This document shows, piece by piece, positions 41,729 to 50,407 of a DNA stretch of 51,964 nucleotides. The position numbers were made by a program, and so were the translations under genes. Each line of letters begins with the position of its first letter. The stretch's first letter is position 1. The stretch is from Rhizobium alarense (GTDB lineage: Bacteria > Pseudomonadota > Alphaproteobacteria > Rhizobiales > Rhizobiaceae), in assembly GCF_021555155.1 (NCBI RefSeq), contig NZ_JAKGBU010000002.1, positions 1-51,964 on the forward strand, given 5' to 3'. The notes under the pieces were generated by a model, which made no database searches, was not told the DNA's origin, and saw only the letters and a list, made by a program, of their open reading frames with translations.

Positions 41729-43114
41729 ATGTCCGCTCTGTCCGAAGCGCCGGCGTCCGCCGCCGCGCCGTCCGCCGCCTCCATCAGCCTCTACCGCGCG
41801 ATCTGGCGGTGGCACTTCTTCGCCGGGCTCCTCGTCGCGCCCTTCATGATCTCGCTCGCCGTCACCGGCGCGCTCTATCTCTTCCATGAGGAGATCGACG
41901 CGAGCCTCTTCCGCTACCGCAACCACGTGACGGTGGCCGGCGACACGCTTGCGCCCTCCGAGATCGTCGAAAAGGCGATCGCCGCCGTGCCGGGCGCCTC
42001 CTTCGCCTCCTACCGCGCGCCGCCAGGCCCCGACCGGTCGGCGCGCGTCACGCTGTCGGCAGACGGTGGCGACCGGCTCGTCTTCGTCGATCCCTATCGC
42101 GGCACCGTGCTCGACACGGTTCGGGCCGCGGAGGAATTCAACCAGGTCGTCGAGGATCTTCACAGCCTCGACTATTTCGGCAAGTCCGTCGAGCGCATCA
42201 TCGAGATCGTTGCGGGCTTTGCCGTCGTGCTCGTCGTCACCGGCATCTATCTCTGGTGGCCGCGCAGCCGGACCGGCGGCGTCCTGAGCGTGCGCGGCAC
42301 CCCGGCGCGGCGGGTCTTCTGGCGCGATCTGCATGCGGTCACGGGCATCGTCTCCGGCGTGCTCATCCTGTTCCTGGCGCTCACCGGCCTGCTCTGGTCG
42401 GGCTTCTGGGGCTCGAGCGTCAACGGCTATCTGACGGCAAACGGCATGGGCTATCCGGCGCAGCTATGGGACGACGTGCCGAAGTCGGCGCTCGTCACCA
42501 CCGACGTCCAGCCGAAGGCGAGCTGGCTGATGGAGAACGCGCCCGTGCCGGAATCGTCCGGACCGGCGGAGGGCGAGCGCCGACTGCCGCCGATCGGCCT
42601 CGACCGGGCGATCGAGATCGCCAATGCCGCCGGCATGCTGCCGGGTTACGAGCTGTCGCCGCCTTCCGGCGAAACCGGGGTCTATACGGCGGCGATCTAT
42701 CCCGGCGACCTCGAATTCGAGCGCATCCTCCATATCGACCAGTATACCGGCGCGCGCCTCGTCGACATCGCCTTTGCCGACTATCCCTTCTCCGGCAAGG
42801 CGATCGAATGGGGCATCAACGTGCACATGGGCCGCGAATGGGGGCTCTTCAACCAACTCCTGATGCTTGCCACTTGCCTGGCGATCATCGCGATGAGCGT
42901 CACCGGCGTCGTCATGTGGTGGAAGCGCCGGCCGGAAGGCCGGATCGGCGTGCCGCCGGCGCCGCGGGAAAAGCGCATCTATGTCGGCCTCTGGCTGATC
43001 GCGGTCGTCTTCGGCCTCGTCTTCCCGCTGACGGGCCTTGCCATCCTCGCGATGATTGCCTTCGACCTGACGGTCGTGCGCTTCGTGCCGCCGCTCCGCC
43101 GCCTTATCGCCTGA
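41729..43114 (+). CDS. PepSY-TM-type membrane protein
   Basis: This 461-residue protein has four main membrane spans: an N-terminal one (WHFFAGLLVAPFMISLAVTG), one near 160-180 (EIVAGFAVVLVVTGIYLWWP), one near 205 (AVTGIVSGVLILFLALTGLL), and others near the end. PepSY domains lie in the periplasmic parts. The HFFAGLL, TGIYLWWPR and HMGREWGLFNQL motifs resemble PepSY-associated reductases linked to siderophore or copper handling. GGGAAAG lies before the ATG. It forms an operon with its neighbours. Confidence 0.87.
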   Translation: MSALSEAPASAAAPSAASISLYRAIWRWHFFAGLLVAPFMISLAVTGALYLFHEEIDASLFRYRNHVTVAGDTLAPSEIVEKAIAAVPGASFASYRAPPGPDRSARVTLSADGGDRLVFVDPYRGTVLDTVRAAEEFNQVVEDLHSLDYFGKSVERIIEIVAGFAVVLVVTGIYLWWPRSRTGGVLSVRGTPARRVFWRDLHAVTGIVSGVLILFLALTGLLWSGFWGSSVNGYLTANGMGYPAQLWDDVPKSALVTTDVQPKASWLMENAPVPESSGPAEGERRLPPIGLDRAIEIANAAGMLPGYELSPPSGETGVYTAAIYPGDLEFERILHIDQYTGARLVDIAFADYPFSGKAIEWGINVHMGREWGLFNQLLMLATCLAIIAMSVTGVVMWWKRRPEGRIGVPPAPREKRIYVGLWLIAVVFGLVFPLTGLAILAMIAFDLTVVRFVPPLRRLIA

Positions 43115-43176
43115 CAATCCCGCCCGTGGCGCCGGTCGCCGCGGGCTCCCGACAGCCAAACCAAAGGATAGATCTC

Positions 43177-43677
43177 ATGAGACGCATTCTGACCGCCGTT
43201 GCCGCCGCCCTGCTTTTTGCCGGCACGGCCCTTTCCCACGAATTCAAGATCGGCGACCTGGAAATCGATCATCCCGCCTCGAAGGCGACGCTGCCCGGCC
43301 AGCCCGTCGGCGGCGGCTTCCTGACCATCGTCAACCATGGCGACGCCGCCGACCGCCTCGTTTCGGTCACGGCTCCTGCCGTCTCCGATGACGTGCAGCT
43401 TCACGAGATGACGATCGAGAACGACGTCATGACGATGCGCCGGCTTGCCGGCGGCGTCGAGATCCCGGCCGGCGGCACGGTGGATCTGAAGCCCGGCGGC
43501 CTGCACATCATGTTCATGGGCCTGAAGCAGCCGCTGAAGGAAGGCGAAAAGATCGCCGCGACGCTGACCTTCGAAAAGGCCGGTACGGTCGACGTGGAAT
43601 TCAACATCGAATCCGGCAAGCCGTCCGCCCGCCACGACGATGCGAAAGCCGGCGAGGGCGCACACGAAGACCACTGA
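43177..43677 (+). CDS. PCu(A)C-type periplasmic copper chaperone
   Basis: This 166-residue exported protein binds Cu(I) for delivery to cytochrome oxidase. The signal peptide ends near ALSHE. Copper ligands are seen as H76 and M78 in LHEMTIEN, M85 or M87, and H110-x-M112 in GGLHIMFMGL. The C-terminus is His-rich (ARHDDAKAGEGAHEDH), adding possible metal sites. AAAGGA precedes the ATG. It follows the PepSY gene by 62 bases and has the next GTG start three bases after its stop. Confidence 0.93.
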   Translation: MRRILTAVAAALLFAGTALSHEFKIGDLEIDHPASKATLPGQPVGGGFLTIVNHGDAADRLVSVTAPAVSDDVQLHEMTIENDVMTMRRLAGGVEIPAGGTVDLKPGGLHIMFMGLKQPLKEGEKIAATLTFEKAGTVDVEFNIESGKPSARHDDAKAGEGAHEDH

Positions 43678-43680
43678 GGC

Positions 43681-43875
43681 GTGAAGCCGCTGTCGCGGCG
43701 CGCCGTCGTTCAGGCGGTGCTCGACGGGCGCAGCCTGCGGACGTTCGCCGGCGGGGAGGGGATCGCGCTGGAAACGGCCCGCAAGCAGCTGAGGCCGGCC
43801 CTTGGACGTCTCGGGCTCAGCAGCCAGAAGCTGCTTTTCCGCGCATTCGAACGCTTCGAGGCGAACATGTCCTGA
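43681..43875 (+). CDS. Short LuxR-type helix-turn-helix protein, probably a remnant
   Basis: This 64-residue frame (GTG start) resembles only the C-terminal helix-turn-helix of LuxR-type regulators (AVVQAVLDGRSLRTFAGGEG, then IALETARKQLRPALGRLGLS). It begins three bases after the PCu(A)C stop codon, as if it once belonged to a longer gene or is translationally coupled. It may be a decayed regulator or a small DNA-binding protein in its own right. Confidence 0.45.
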   Translation: MKPLSRRAVVQAVLDGRSLRTFAGGEGIALETARKQLRPALGRLGLSSQKLLFRAFERFEANMS

Positions 43876-43914
43876 CGCGTCGCGTGTCAGGCCATCTGGT
43901 GCGCGCCCGTGCGA

Positions 43915-43987
43915 ATGAGGGGTGACGCGTTGCACGTCCCCCCTCATCCACGTCGCACCTCCCCGTTCGGGCAAGAAGAGGAGGTGC
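43915..43987. terminator. Two hairpins between convergent genes
   Basis: ATGAGGGG (43915-43922) pairs with CCCCTCAT (43940-43947), and GCACCTCC (43955-43962) pairs with GGAGGTGC (43980-43987). Both lie between the plus-strand copper operon and the convergent Tat-exported gene and could terminate either transcript. There is no clear T-run. Confidence 0.4.
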
Positions 43988-44005
43988 ATTCCTGTGCCCG
44001 GACCT

Positions 44006-45367
44006 TCAGCCCGCGCGGTTGCGCTCGATCGTCAGATGTGCGAATTCCGGCGCGCCGGCCGCAAGCTCGCCCGTCACCCGTTCGCTCCAGCGGAAGCCCG
44101 CGACGGCGCCTTCCGGCGTCTCTTCGAAGACGTTGCCGGAAATGAGGGCGGAGCCCGCCTCCTCGACGACGGTGACCGCGCAACCGACCGGCGCCTGTCG
44201 CACCAGGTTGCCGGAGACGACGAGACCCCGCATGTAGGGACCCCAGCCGAGCACCATACCCCATTTCGGCGCATTCTCGATCGTGTTGCCGGAGACGACC
44301 GTGTCCGCTTCCACGGCGATCCCGAAGCCGAAGCCGGCCCCGTCGTGGATATACGGCCCGGCGAGACGAAGGTTCCGCACGACGTTGCCGGTGACGCTCG
44401 CCAGCCTGCCGCCCTCGTTGAAATTGACGATCAGGATGCCGTTTGCCGCCCCGTCGATCAGGTTCGAATTGACGATCGCGCCTTCGAAGCCGAACTCGGA
44501 ATAGATCGCCGTCTCGCCGGAATTGAGGCAGGTATTGCCGGTGATCTGCACGTTGGAGCCGGCATTGGAGCGGATCGCCGAGAAGGCGCAGTCGGAGACG
44601 TGGTTGTTCGTCACCATCACGCCGTCGGCGCGGAAGATGTTGATGCCGTTGCCATATTCGCCGGTGCCGCCGTTGACGGCGCCGATGCGGGCGACGCGGT
44701 TGCCCGACACGACCGTGCCATCCGGTCCCTTGGTCCAGCGATGGATCAGGATGCCGCCGTTGGCGCAGTCGAAGACCTGGTTGCCGGTGACGGCAAGGTC
44801 GCGGCTTTCCACCGCATAGAGCCCGTAGTCGCCGGCGCCGGAGAGGCGGCAGCGTTCGATCCGCCCGCCGCAGCGTTCCAGATGCAGTGCCGATTTCGCC
44901 GCGCCGAGGATCTCGCAATTGTCGAGCATGAGCGTCGTGACGCCGGTGGCATGGATCAGCCCCTCGACGCCGTCCGCCAGCCAGCGCTTCTGGCCGTCGA
45001 TGACGATGTCGCGGAATTCGACGCGGGCCGCAGCGTCGATGGCGAAGAGATGGCCCTCGCCGCCATAGACGATGCGCGTCGCGCCCGGCACGCCGGTGAT
45101 GCGCGCATTGTCGGGCAGGGTGATGTTGGAGACGACATAGTCGCCGGGCGGCAGGAAGACCGGCAGGTTCTTCGCGGCTGCCTCGCGCACCAGCTTCTGG
45201 AAGGCGCGGCTCTTGCGGTTGCCGGCGCCCGGCCGCACGCCGTGTTCGCCGGCGTCGATCGCACCGCGAAGGTCGACCGTCAGGAAGGACGGCTCGGCCG
45301 CCCGCACGGGTGCCGCCGCCGCCGCGCCCGAGCCGATACACGCCAGAAATAACCGCCTGCTAACCAT
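44006..45367 (-). CDS. Tat-exported parallel beta-helix protein (TIGR03808-like)
   Basis: This 453-residue protein has a twin-arginine signal (SRRLFLACIGSGAAAAAPVR) and then many short beta-helix repeats: FRDIVIDGQKRW, LMLDNCEILGAAKSALHLER, VSGNRVARIG, VMVTNNHVSDCAF, VQITGNTCLNSG, ILIVNFNEGGRLASV. The fold and Tat signal match a rhizobial family of repeat-rich exported proteins. Such beta-helix proteins often act on polysaccharides, but no catalytic residues are known. It has a control region with GTGCCAA repeats upstream and no operon partner. Confidence 0.85.
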   Translation of the reverse strand: MVSRRLFLACIGSGAAAAAPVRAAEPSFLTVDLRGAIDAGEHGVRPGAGNRKSRAFQKLVREAAAKNLPVFLPPGDYVVSNITLPDNARITGVPGATRIVYGGEGHLFAIDAAARVEFRDIVIDGQKRWLADGVEGLIHATGVTTLMLDNCEILGAAKSALHLERCGGRIERCRLSGAGDYGLYAVESRDLAVTGNQVFDCANGGILIHRWTKGPDGTVVSGNRVARIGAVNGGTGEYGNGINIFRADGVMVTNNHVSDCAFSAIRSNAGSNVQITGNTCLNSGETAIYSEFGFEGAIVNSNLIDGAANGILIVNFNEGGRLASVTGNVVRNLRLAGPYIHDGAGFGFGIAVEADTVVSGNTIENAPKWGMVLGWGPYMRGLVVSGNLVRQAPVGCAVTVVEEAGSALISGNVFEETPEGAVAGFRWSERVTGELAAGAPEFAHLTIERNRAG

Positions 45368-45398
45368 GCGAAGCTCCTTGCCGCTTTACCAGCAGGAA

Positions 45399-45430
45399 CC
45401 GTGCCAACATTTTCCGTGCCAAATCGGCAC
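45399..45430. promoter_or_regulatory. Direct repeats CCGTGCCAA with an adjoining dyad
   Basis: The 9-mer CCGTGCCAA occurs at 45399-45407 and 45414-45422, a period of 15 bp. The second copy overlaps a dyad GTGCC-AAATC-GGCAC (45416-45430). It lies 32-63 bases before the Tat-exported gene start. The arrangement suggests a regulator site; the protein is unknown. Confidence 0.4.
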
Positions 45431-45618
45431 AGATCGGGCGCTCGTGAGGAGCTTCCTTGAGCATATCCGCATGCACGCGAAGGTCTGTCCGGGCTTTGGG
45501 GCCTTGCCCGGATGATATTCCGGCCTCCCGCCGGGCGAATACCCGCTCTCGTTGCTTGCGGCGGCCGGTGTATCAGTTCGATCCACCGCATTTCGCGTGT
45601 TTCCTTCAACTTTGCATA

Positions 45619-45635
45619 ACTACTTAGAGTGTAGT
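45619..45635. promoter_or_regulatory. Dyad upstream of the PAS-GAF-GGDEF-EAL gene
   Basis: ACTAC (45619-45623) and GTAGT (45631-45635) form a perfect five-base dyad with a seven-base spacer in an AT-rich patch 70 bases before the ATG at 45705. It may be part of the promoter or a regulator site. Confidence 0.35.
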
Positions 45636-45704
45636 GTCGTGGTGTTTGGGAAGTCCGGATCGCGTCGCTCGCCGGTCCGGAGAGGAAGGTGCGCGCGAAG
45701 GTCC

Positions 45705-48008
45705 ATGTCCATAAATCGGCTCCCCCTGGCAAATGACGACGACCTCGATCCGGCGCTGCGGCTGATTTCGGCCGGCGAACGGCTGATGAAGGAGGCGCAT
45801 CGCCTGTTCCCCGTCGCCTTCGACCAGACGAACCGGAACGTCTGGCTGGAGGCGATGATCGACGAGGTGCCGGACTACCTCTATTTCAAGGACCGCAACG
45901 GCTGTTTCGTCGTCGCGAACCGCGCCATTTCCATCGACAGCCTTCCGAACGGGTACGAGAGCCTCGAGGGCCTCTCCGATTTCGACATTCATCCCGAGCA
46001 TGTGGCGCGCGGCTTCTTCGAGACCGAGCAGGAGATCATGCGCAACGGCAATCCGATGCTCGACATGGAGGAGTTCATCCGCGATGCCCGCGGCACCCCG
46101 AAATGGATGCTGAGCTCCAAGCTGCCGATCCGCGACCATACCGGCGAAGTGGTCGGTCTCGTCGGCATCGCGCGCGACATCACGGAGCGCAAGAAGGCGG
46201 AAAGCCTGCATGTCGGCCAGGCGCATCTCCTGAAGATGATCGCGCTCGGCGCACCGCTCGTCGACGTTTTCTCCTCGCTGATCCTGCTGATCGAAGGACA
46301 GGTGCACGGCGTAATCGGCTCCATCCTGATGCTCGGTGGCGACGGCCGGACCATCCGCCACGGCGCGGCGCCGAATCTCGACCCGCTCTATTGCAAGGCG
46401 ATCGACGGTATTGAAATCGGCCCCAAAGTCGGCTCCTGCGGCACCGCGATGTGGCGGGGCGAGCCGGTCATCGTCACCGACATCCTGACCGACCCTCTCT
46501 GGGAAAGCTTCACCGAGCTCGTGAAACCCTACGGTTTCCGGTCCTGCTGGTCCGCGCCGATCCACTCCTACCAGGGCAAGGTGCTCGGCTCCTTCGCGCT
46601 CTATTCGTGCACGCCCGGCAAGCCGAGCCCGGAATGCCAGAAGCTCGTCGGCATGGCGACGCACATTGCCGGTATCGCCATCGAGCGCAAGGAGGCCGAG
46701 GACCGCATCCAGTTCATGGCGCATCACGACACGCTGACCGGCCTGCCGAATCGCGGCATGCTCGCCGAGCGCGTCGCAAGCGCCATCGAGAATGCCGACG
46801 ACGGCGCCGGCGGCGTGACGCTCGCCTTCCTCGACCTCGACAATTTCAAGCTGGTCAACGACAGCCTCGGTCACAATGCCGGCGACGAGCTCCTGAAGGC
46901 CGTCACCGAGCGCATGCTGCGATGCGTGCGCGCGAGCGACACGATCATTCGTCTCGGCGGTGACGAGTTCGTGGTGCTGCTCGGCGGCAGGCTGCGGCGC
47001 GGCGAGACGGTCGAGGCGCGACTCGAAACGCTCCGGCAGGCGATCGCCGAGCCCGTCATGCTGGCCGGTCGGTCGATCCAGGTGACCTGCAGCATGGGCG
47101 TCGCCACCTATCCCGAGCACGGGCGCAACGCCACGGAGCTGCTCGCCAATGCGGACGCCGCCATGTATCATGCCAAGGAGAAGGGGCGCGACGCGCTGCA
47201 GTTCTTCTCCGCCGAGATGGCGACGCATGCGAAGGAGAAGCTGCTGCAGCAGGAGGAACTGCGCGAGGCGATCCTGCGCAAGCAGTTCCTGCTGCACTTC
47301 CAGCCGCAGATGGACCTTGCGACCGGCCGCATCTTCGCCGTCGAGACGCTGATCCGCTGGCGCCACCCGGAGCGCGGCATGGTCTCGCCGGGCAGCTTCA
47401 TCCCGCTGGCCGAGGAAACCGGCCTCATCGGCCCGATCGGCGACTGGACGCTGAACGCCGCCTGCCGGCAGAACAAGGCCTGGCAGGACGCCGGCCTGCC
47501 GCCCATCGTCGTCAGCGTCAATGTCTCGGCGCGCCAGTTCCAGCAGAAGGACTGGGTGGAGCGGGTCGCCAGGGCGCTGAAGGACAGCGGTCTCGAGGCA
47601 CGCTACCTGGAACTCGAACTGACCGAGAGCCTGATCATGCAGGACGTGCAGCAGGCGGTGGAGACGATGCACCGGCTGGAGGCGCTCGGCGTGCATCTGG
47701 CGATCGACGACTTCGGCACCGGCTATTCGAGCCTCAGTTCGCTGAAGCGCTTTCCCGTCGGGCGGCTCAAGATCGACCAGTCCTTCGTGCAGGACCTGCC
47801 TGCCGACCAGGACGACGCGGCGATCGCCCGCGCCATCGTGTCGCTCGCCCATACGCTCCAGCTCAAGGTGATCGCCGAGGGCGTCGAAACCCGCGAGCAG
47901 GTCGATTTCCTGCGCGAGGCCGGATGCGACGAGATCCAGGGCTACTATCTGAGCCGGCCGATCGAAGCGCGGGCGGTGGAGGCCCTGCTCCGGATTCCGA
48001 ACATCTGA
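45705..48008 (+). CDS. PAS-GAF-GGDEF-EAL cyclic-di-GMP protein
   Basis: This 767-residue protein has a PAS domain (about 45-165, LEAMIDEVPDYLYFKDRNGC to GIARDITERKKAE), a GAF domain (about 180-330), a GGDEF diguanylate cyclase domain (GGDEF at 418-422 with an RASD inhibitory site five residues before it), and an EAL phosphodiesterase domain (ETL at 547-549; then ELELTESLI, AIDDFGTGYSSL, LKIDQSFV, AEGVETREQ, QGYYLSRP). Both catalytic sets look intact. PAS and GAF domains should sense a small ligand or redox state. No membrane span is present. Confidence 0.94.
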   Translation: MSINRLPLANDDDLDPALRLISAGERLMKEAHRLFPVAFDQTNRNVWLEAMIDEVPDYLYFKDRNGCFVVANRAISIDSLPNGYESLEGLSDFDIHPEHVARGFFETEQEIMRNGNPMLDMEEFIRDARGTPKWMLSSKLPIRDHTGEVVGLVGIARDITERKKAESLHVGQAHLLKMIALGAPLVDVFSSLILLIEGQVHGVIGSILMLGGDGRTIRHGAAPNLDPLYCKAIDGIEIGPKVGSCGTAMWRGEPVIVTDILTDPLWESFTELVKPYGFRSCWSAPIHSYQGKVLGSFALYSCTPGKPSPECQKLVGMATHIAGIAIERKEAEDRIQFMAHHDTLTGLPNRGMLAERVASAIENADDGAGGVTLAFLDLDNFKLVNDSLGHNAGDELLKAVTERMLRCVRASDTIIRLGGDEFVVLLGGRLRRGETVEARLETLRQAIAEPVMLAGRSIQVTCSMGVATYPEHGRNATELLANADAAMYHAKEKGRDALQFFSAEMATHAKEKLLQQEELREAILRKQFLLHFQPQMDLATGRIFAVETLIRWRHPERGMVSPGSFIPLAEETGLIGPIGDWTLNAACRQNKAWQDAGLPPIVVSVNVSARQFQQKDWVERVARALKDSGLEARYLELELTESLIMQDVQQAVETMHRLEALGVHLAIDDFGTGYSSLSSLKRFPVGRLKIDQSFVQDLPADQDDAAIARAIVSLAHTLQLKVIAEGVETREQVDFLREAGCDEIQGYYLSRPIEARAVEALLRIPNI

Positions 48009-48100
48009 GCCGTCCGGATATCCGGGCGCATTGCGCAGGATCAATGCAGGCCGGCGGCTGTGCGTTATCGTCCCTGAGAAGCCGATCAGGGAGACCGACG

Positions 48101-48289
48101 ATGTTTCGCCTCGCAGCCGTTCTTTACATTCTCGTTGCGACAGCGCTTTCGGGCGCCGCGGTCACGACCGTGCTGGCGCTGCGCCTGATGGAGCCGTGGC
48201 ATCTGGCGGCTGCCTTCGCAGCGGGCCTGGCTCTTGCCGCGCCGCTCTCCTGGCTATTGGCGCGCAGGCTCGCCGGCCTCGTTCGCTGA
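48101..48289 (+). CDS. Small two-span membrane protein
   Basis: This 62-residue protein is FRLAAVLYILVATALSGAAV followed by TTVLALRLMEPWHLAAAF and an AAGLALAAPLSWLLARRL segment, giving two membrane hairpins. Similar small proteins in rhizobia are sometimes labelled CTP synthetase in error. The function is unknown. CAGGGAGA lies before the ATG at 48101. Confidence 0.72.
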   Translation: MFRLAAVLYILVATALSGAAVTTVLALRLMEPWHLAAAFAAGLALAAPLSWLLARRLAGLVR

Positions 48290-48301
48290 AGCGGCGGCGG
48301 C

Positions 48302-48775
48302 TCACCGCCGCCAGAAATGCGTCTCCATGAACTTGTTCCAGCTTCCGTCTTCCGTCTCGACGAGGCCGGTGAAGGTGCGGTGGTTCTCGTCGACGAAGGT
48401 GATGACATCGCGGTAGCGGGCGGTCTTTCCCTCGACGTCGAAATCCGGCCCGTCGCATTCGAGCGTCAGCACGTTGCCGGTCGGGTCGAGGAAGCCCTCG
48501 TAGACCCAGAGGCGGTTCATCATCGAGCCCTGCCAGGTGCCGACATATTTGCCCTTGGCGGAGTCGAAGCCGATCGTCATGAGGGTTTCGCCGGGGGCGC
48601 CGCCGGGCATCTGGCCCTTGCCTTCGAGCACGACCCAGAAGCCGCCCATCGAGCGCACCGTCTCCGCCCAGACGCTGGCCTCCGGCGCCGCCTCGACGGC
48701 TGCCGGCGATTCCGCCCAGTCGCCGACCAGGCGCTCCAGCCAATGGTGCTCGGTCCGTGGTTCCTCCATCTTCAT
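48302..48775 (-). CDS. DUF1579-family protein
   Basis: This 157-residue protein matches the DUF1579 family: HHWLERLVGDWAESPAAVEA, SMGGFWVVLEGKGQMPGGAP, FDSAKGKYVGTWQGSMMNRL and MTYRDVITF-like and NKFMETHFWRR at the end. A lipocalin-like beta-barrel is likely. The role is unknown. It is divergent from a MarR regulator gene (101 bases between starts) and may be its target. Confidence 0.83.
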   Translation of the reverse strand: MKMEEPRTEHHWLERLVGDWAESPAAVEAAPEASVWAETVRSMGGFWVVLEGKGQMPGGAPGETLMTIGFDSAKGKYVGTWQGSMMNRLWVYEGFLDPTGNVLTLECDGPDFDVEGKTARYRDVITFVDENHRTFTGLVETEDGSWNKFMETHFWRR

Positions 48776-48853
48776 GCGATCCTCCCGCGCTTGTCGTGAT
48801 TTGCGCCCAACGCGCCGAGGCACCGGGACGTTCCGCCGTCTTGACTTTATTAC

Positions 48854-48865
48854 GTTGGTATCAAC
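48854..48865. promoter_or_regulatory. Short dyad between the DUF1579 and MarR genes
   Basis: GTTG (48854-48857) and CAAC (48862-48865) surround GTAT. It lies 12 bases before the MarR ATG in an AT-rich patch with a TTGACT box at 48841. A MarR-type site is plausible but the arms are short. Confidence 0.3.
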
Positions 48866-48876
48866 ACTAATTAACG

Positions 48877-49326
48877 ATGTCAAAACAGCCGCTGATTCCT
48901 TTCGAGACGACGCTCACCGTACGGGACTGCTGCCTGTGCCTGCATGCGCAGCGCGCGGCACGCGCGCTTTCCCGCCGCTTCGACGAGGCCTTCCGGCCCT
49001 TCCGGCTCACCAACGGCCAGTTCTCGCTGCTCATGTCGCTGAACCGCCCGGAGCCGCCGCCGATGGGACCGGTGGCGGCGTTGCTGGCCATGGACCGCAC
49101 GACGCTGACGGCGGCGCTGAAGCCGCTCGAACGGCGCGGCCTGGTCCTTGTCGAACCGGACCCGCGCGACCGCCGCGGCCGCCTGCTGCGGCTGACGGAG
49201 GCGGGAGGGGCACTGCTTGCCGATGCGCTGCCGGTCTGGACGGCCGTGCATGCCGATCTCGATGCCGAGTTTGCCGCGGTCGACATGGATGCCCTGCGCG
49301 CCGGGCTCAGGGCGATCGCCTCCTGA
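48877..49326 (+). CDS. MarR-family transcriptional regulator
   Basis: This 149-residue regulator has a MarR winged helix: LTNGQFSLLMSLNRPEPPPM, MDRTTLTAALKPLERRGLVL and EPDPRDRRGRLLRLTEAGGA. A CCLCLHAQRAAR segment near the N-terminus (cysteines 18, 19 and 21) resembles redox-sensing members such as OhrR-type proteins. The divergent DUF1579 gene is the likely target. The start at 48877 agrees with family length. Confidence 0.9.
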   Translation: MSKQPLIPFETTLTVRDCCLCLHAQRAARALSRRFDEAFRPFRLTNGQFSLLMSLNRPEPPPMGPVAALLAMDRTTLTAALKPLERRGLVLVEPDPRDRRGRLLRLTEAGGALLADALPVWTAVHADLDAEFAAVDMDALRAGLRAIAS

Positions 49327-49390
49327 GGCAAGGCGGCCGTCGCGACAACCGCCTCTGGCAGGGCCGGCGAAAGCCGCTATCTTCCTCCTC

Positions 49391-50401
49391 ATGAAGCCAG
49401 ACCAGCTCCTCCATCCGGCGCCTGCCGGCCTCTATTGCCCGGCGGGTGATTTTTATGTCGATCCCGTGCGCCCCGTCGCCCGCGCGCTCGTCACCCATGG
49501 CCATTCCGACCATGCCCGTGCCGGCCACGGCCGGGTGCTGGCGACGCGCGAGACGCTCGACATCATGGCGATCCGCTATGGCCCGGATTTCTGCGGCACG
49601 TCGCAGGCCGCCGCCCTCGGCGAGACGATCGACATCGGCGGCGCGAAGGTCTCCTTCCACCCGGCCGGGCACGTGCTCGGCTCGGCGCAGATCGCGATCG
49701 AGACGGGTGGCACGCGCTTCTGCGTCTCGGGCGACTACAAGCGCGGCGCCGACCCGACCTGCGCGCCCTACGAGCCGGTCGCCTGCGACGTCTTCATCAC
49801 CGAGGCGACCTTCGGCCTGCCCGTCTTCCACCATCCCGCCCCGAAGGCCGAGATGATGAAGCTCTTGACCTCGCTCCGCCAGTTCCCGGAGCGCAGCCAC
49901 ATGCTCGGCGCCTATTCGCTCGGCAAGGCGCAGCGCGTCATCCGGCTGCTGCGGGACTGCGGCTACCGGGAACCGGTCCATATCCACGGCTCGCTCGCAA
50001 GGCTCTGCGACTACTACGTCAGCCGCGGCATCGATCTCGGCGAACTCCGGCCCGCGACGCTGGAAAAGGGCGATGCTACGGATTTCCGCGGTGCCGTGAT
50101 CGTCGGTCCGCCGTCGGCCTTCGGCGAGCGCTGGGCGCGGCGGTTCAGCGAGCCGCTCGTCGCCTTTGCCTCCGGCTGGATGATGGTGCGCCAGTGCGCC
50201 AGGCAGGGCGGCGTCGAGCTGCCGCTCGTCATTTCCGATCATTGCGACTGGCCGGAGCTGACCGAGACGATCCGCGAGCTGGCGCCGCAGGAGGTCTGGG
50301 TGACGCACGGCCGCGAGGAGGCGCTGGTGCGCTGGTGCGAGCTTGCCGGTATCGCCGCCCGCCCGCTCCACCTCGTCGGCTACGAGGACGAGGGGGACTG
50401 A
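49391..50401 (+). CDS. Ligase-associated DNA exonuclease (metallo-beta-lactamase fold)
   Basis: This 336-residue protein is the exonuclease partner of LigC-type bacterial ATP-dependent ligases. The metal motif is THGHSDHARAG near residue 38 (HxHxDH), with later ligands in FHPAGHVLGSAQI, SGDYKRG and VISDHCDW. A beta-CASP region lies between (SHMLGAYSLGKAQRVIRLL). It acts in a DNA repair cluster normally completed by a helicase and a phosphoesterase. The ligase gene begins six bases downstream. Confidence 0.93.
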   Translation: MKPDQLLHPAPAGLYCPAGDFYVDPVRPVARALVTHGHSDHARAGHGRVLATRETLDIMAIRYGPDFCGTSQAAALGETIDIGGAKVSFHPAGHVLGSAQIAIETGGTRFCVSGDYKRGADPTCAPYEPVACDVFITEATFGLPVFHHPAPKAEMMKLLTSLRQFPERSHMLGAYSLGKAQRVIRLLRDCGYREPVHIHGSLARLCDYYVSRGIDLGELRPATLEKGDATDFRGAVIVGPPSAFGERWARRFSEPLVAFASGWMMVRQCARQGGVELPLVISDHCDWPELTETIRELAPQEVWVTHGREEALVRWCELAGIAARPLHLVGYEDEGD

Positions 50402-50407
50402 CCTGCC

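Larger units (their letters stand above)
45368..45704. other. Control region between the Tat-exported gene and the PAS-GAF-GGDEF-EAL gene
   Basis: This 337-base spacer separates divergent genes. It contains CCGTGCCAA repeats near the left side and an ACTAC/GTAGT dyad near the right, both listed separately. No coding frame in it is convincing. Confidence 0.45.

Noticed and set aside
45399-45430. A sigma-54 promoter reading TTGGCACGG on the minus strand
   Set aside because: The required ten bases between the GG and GC elements are not found. The second copy is offset by 15 bp, so it fits a repeat array rather than -24/-12 boxes.
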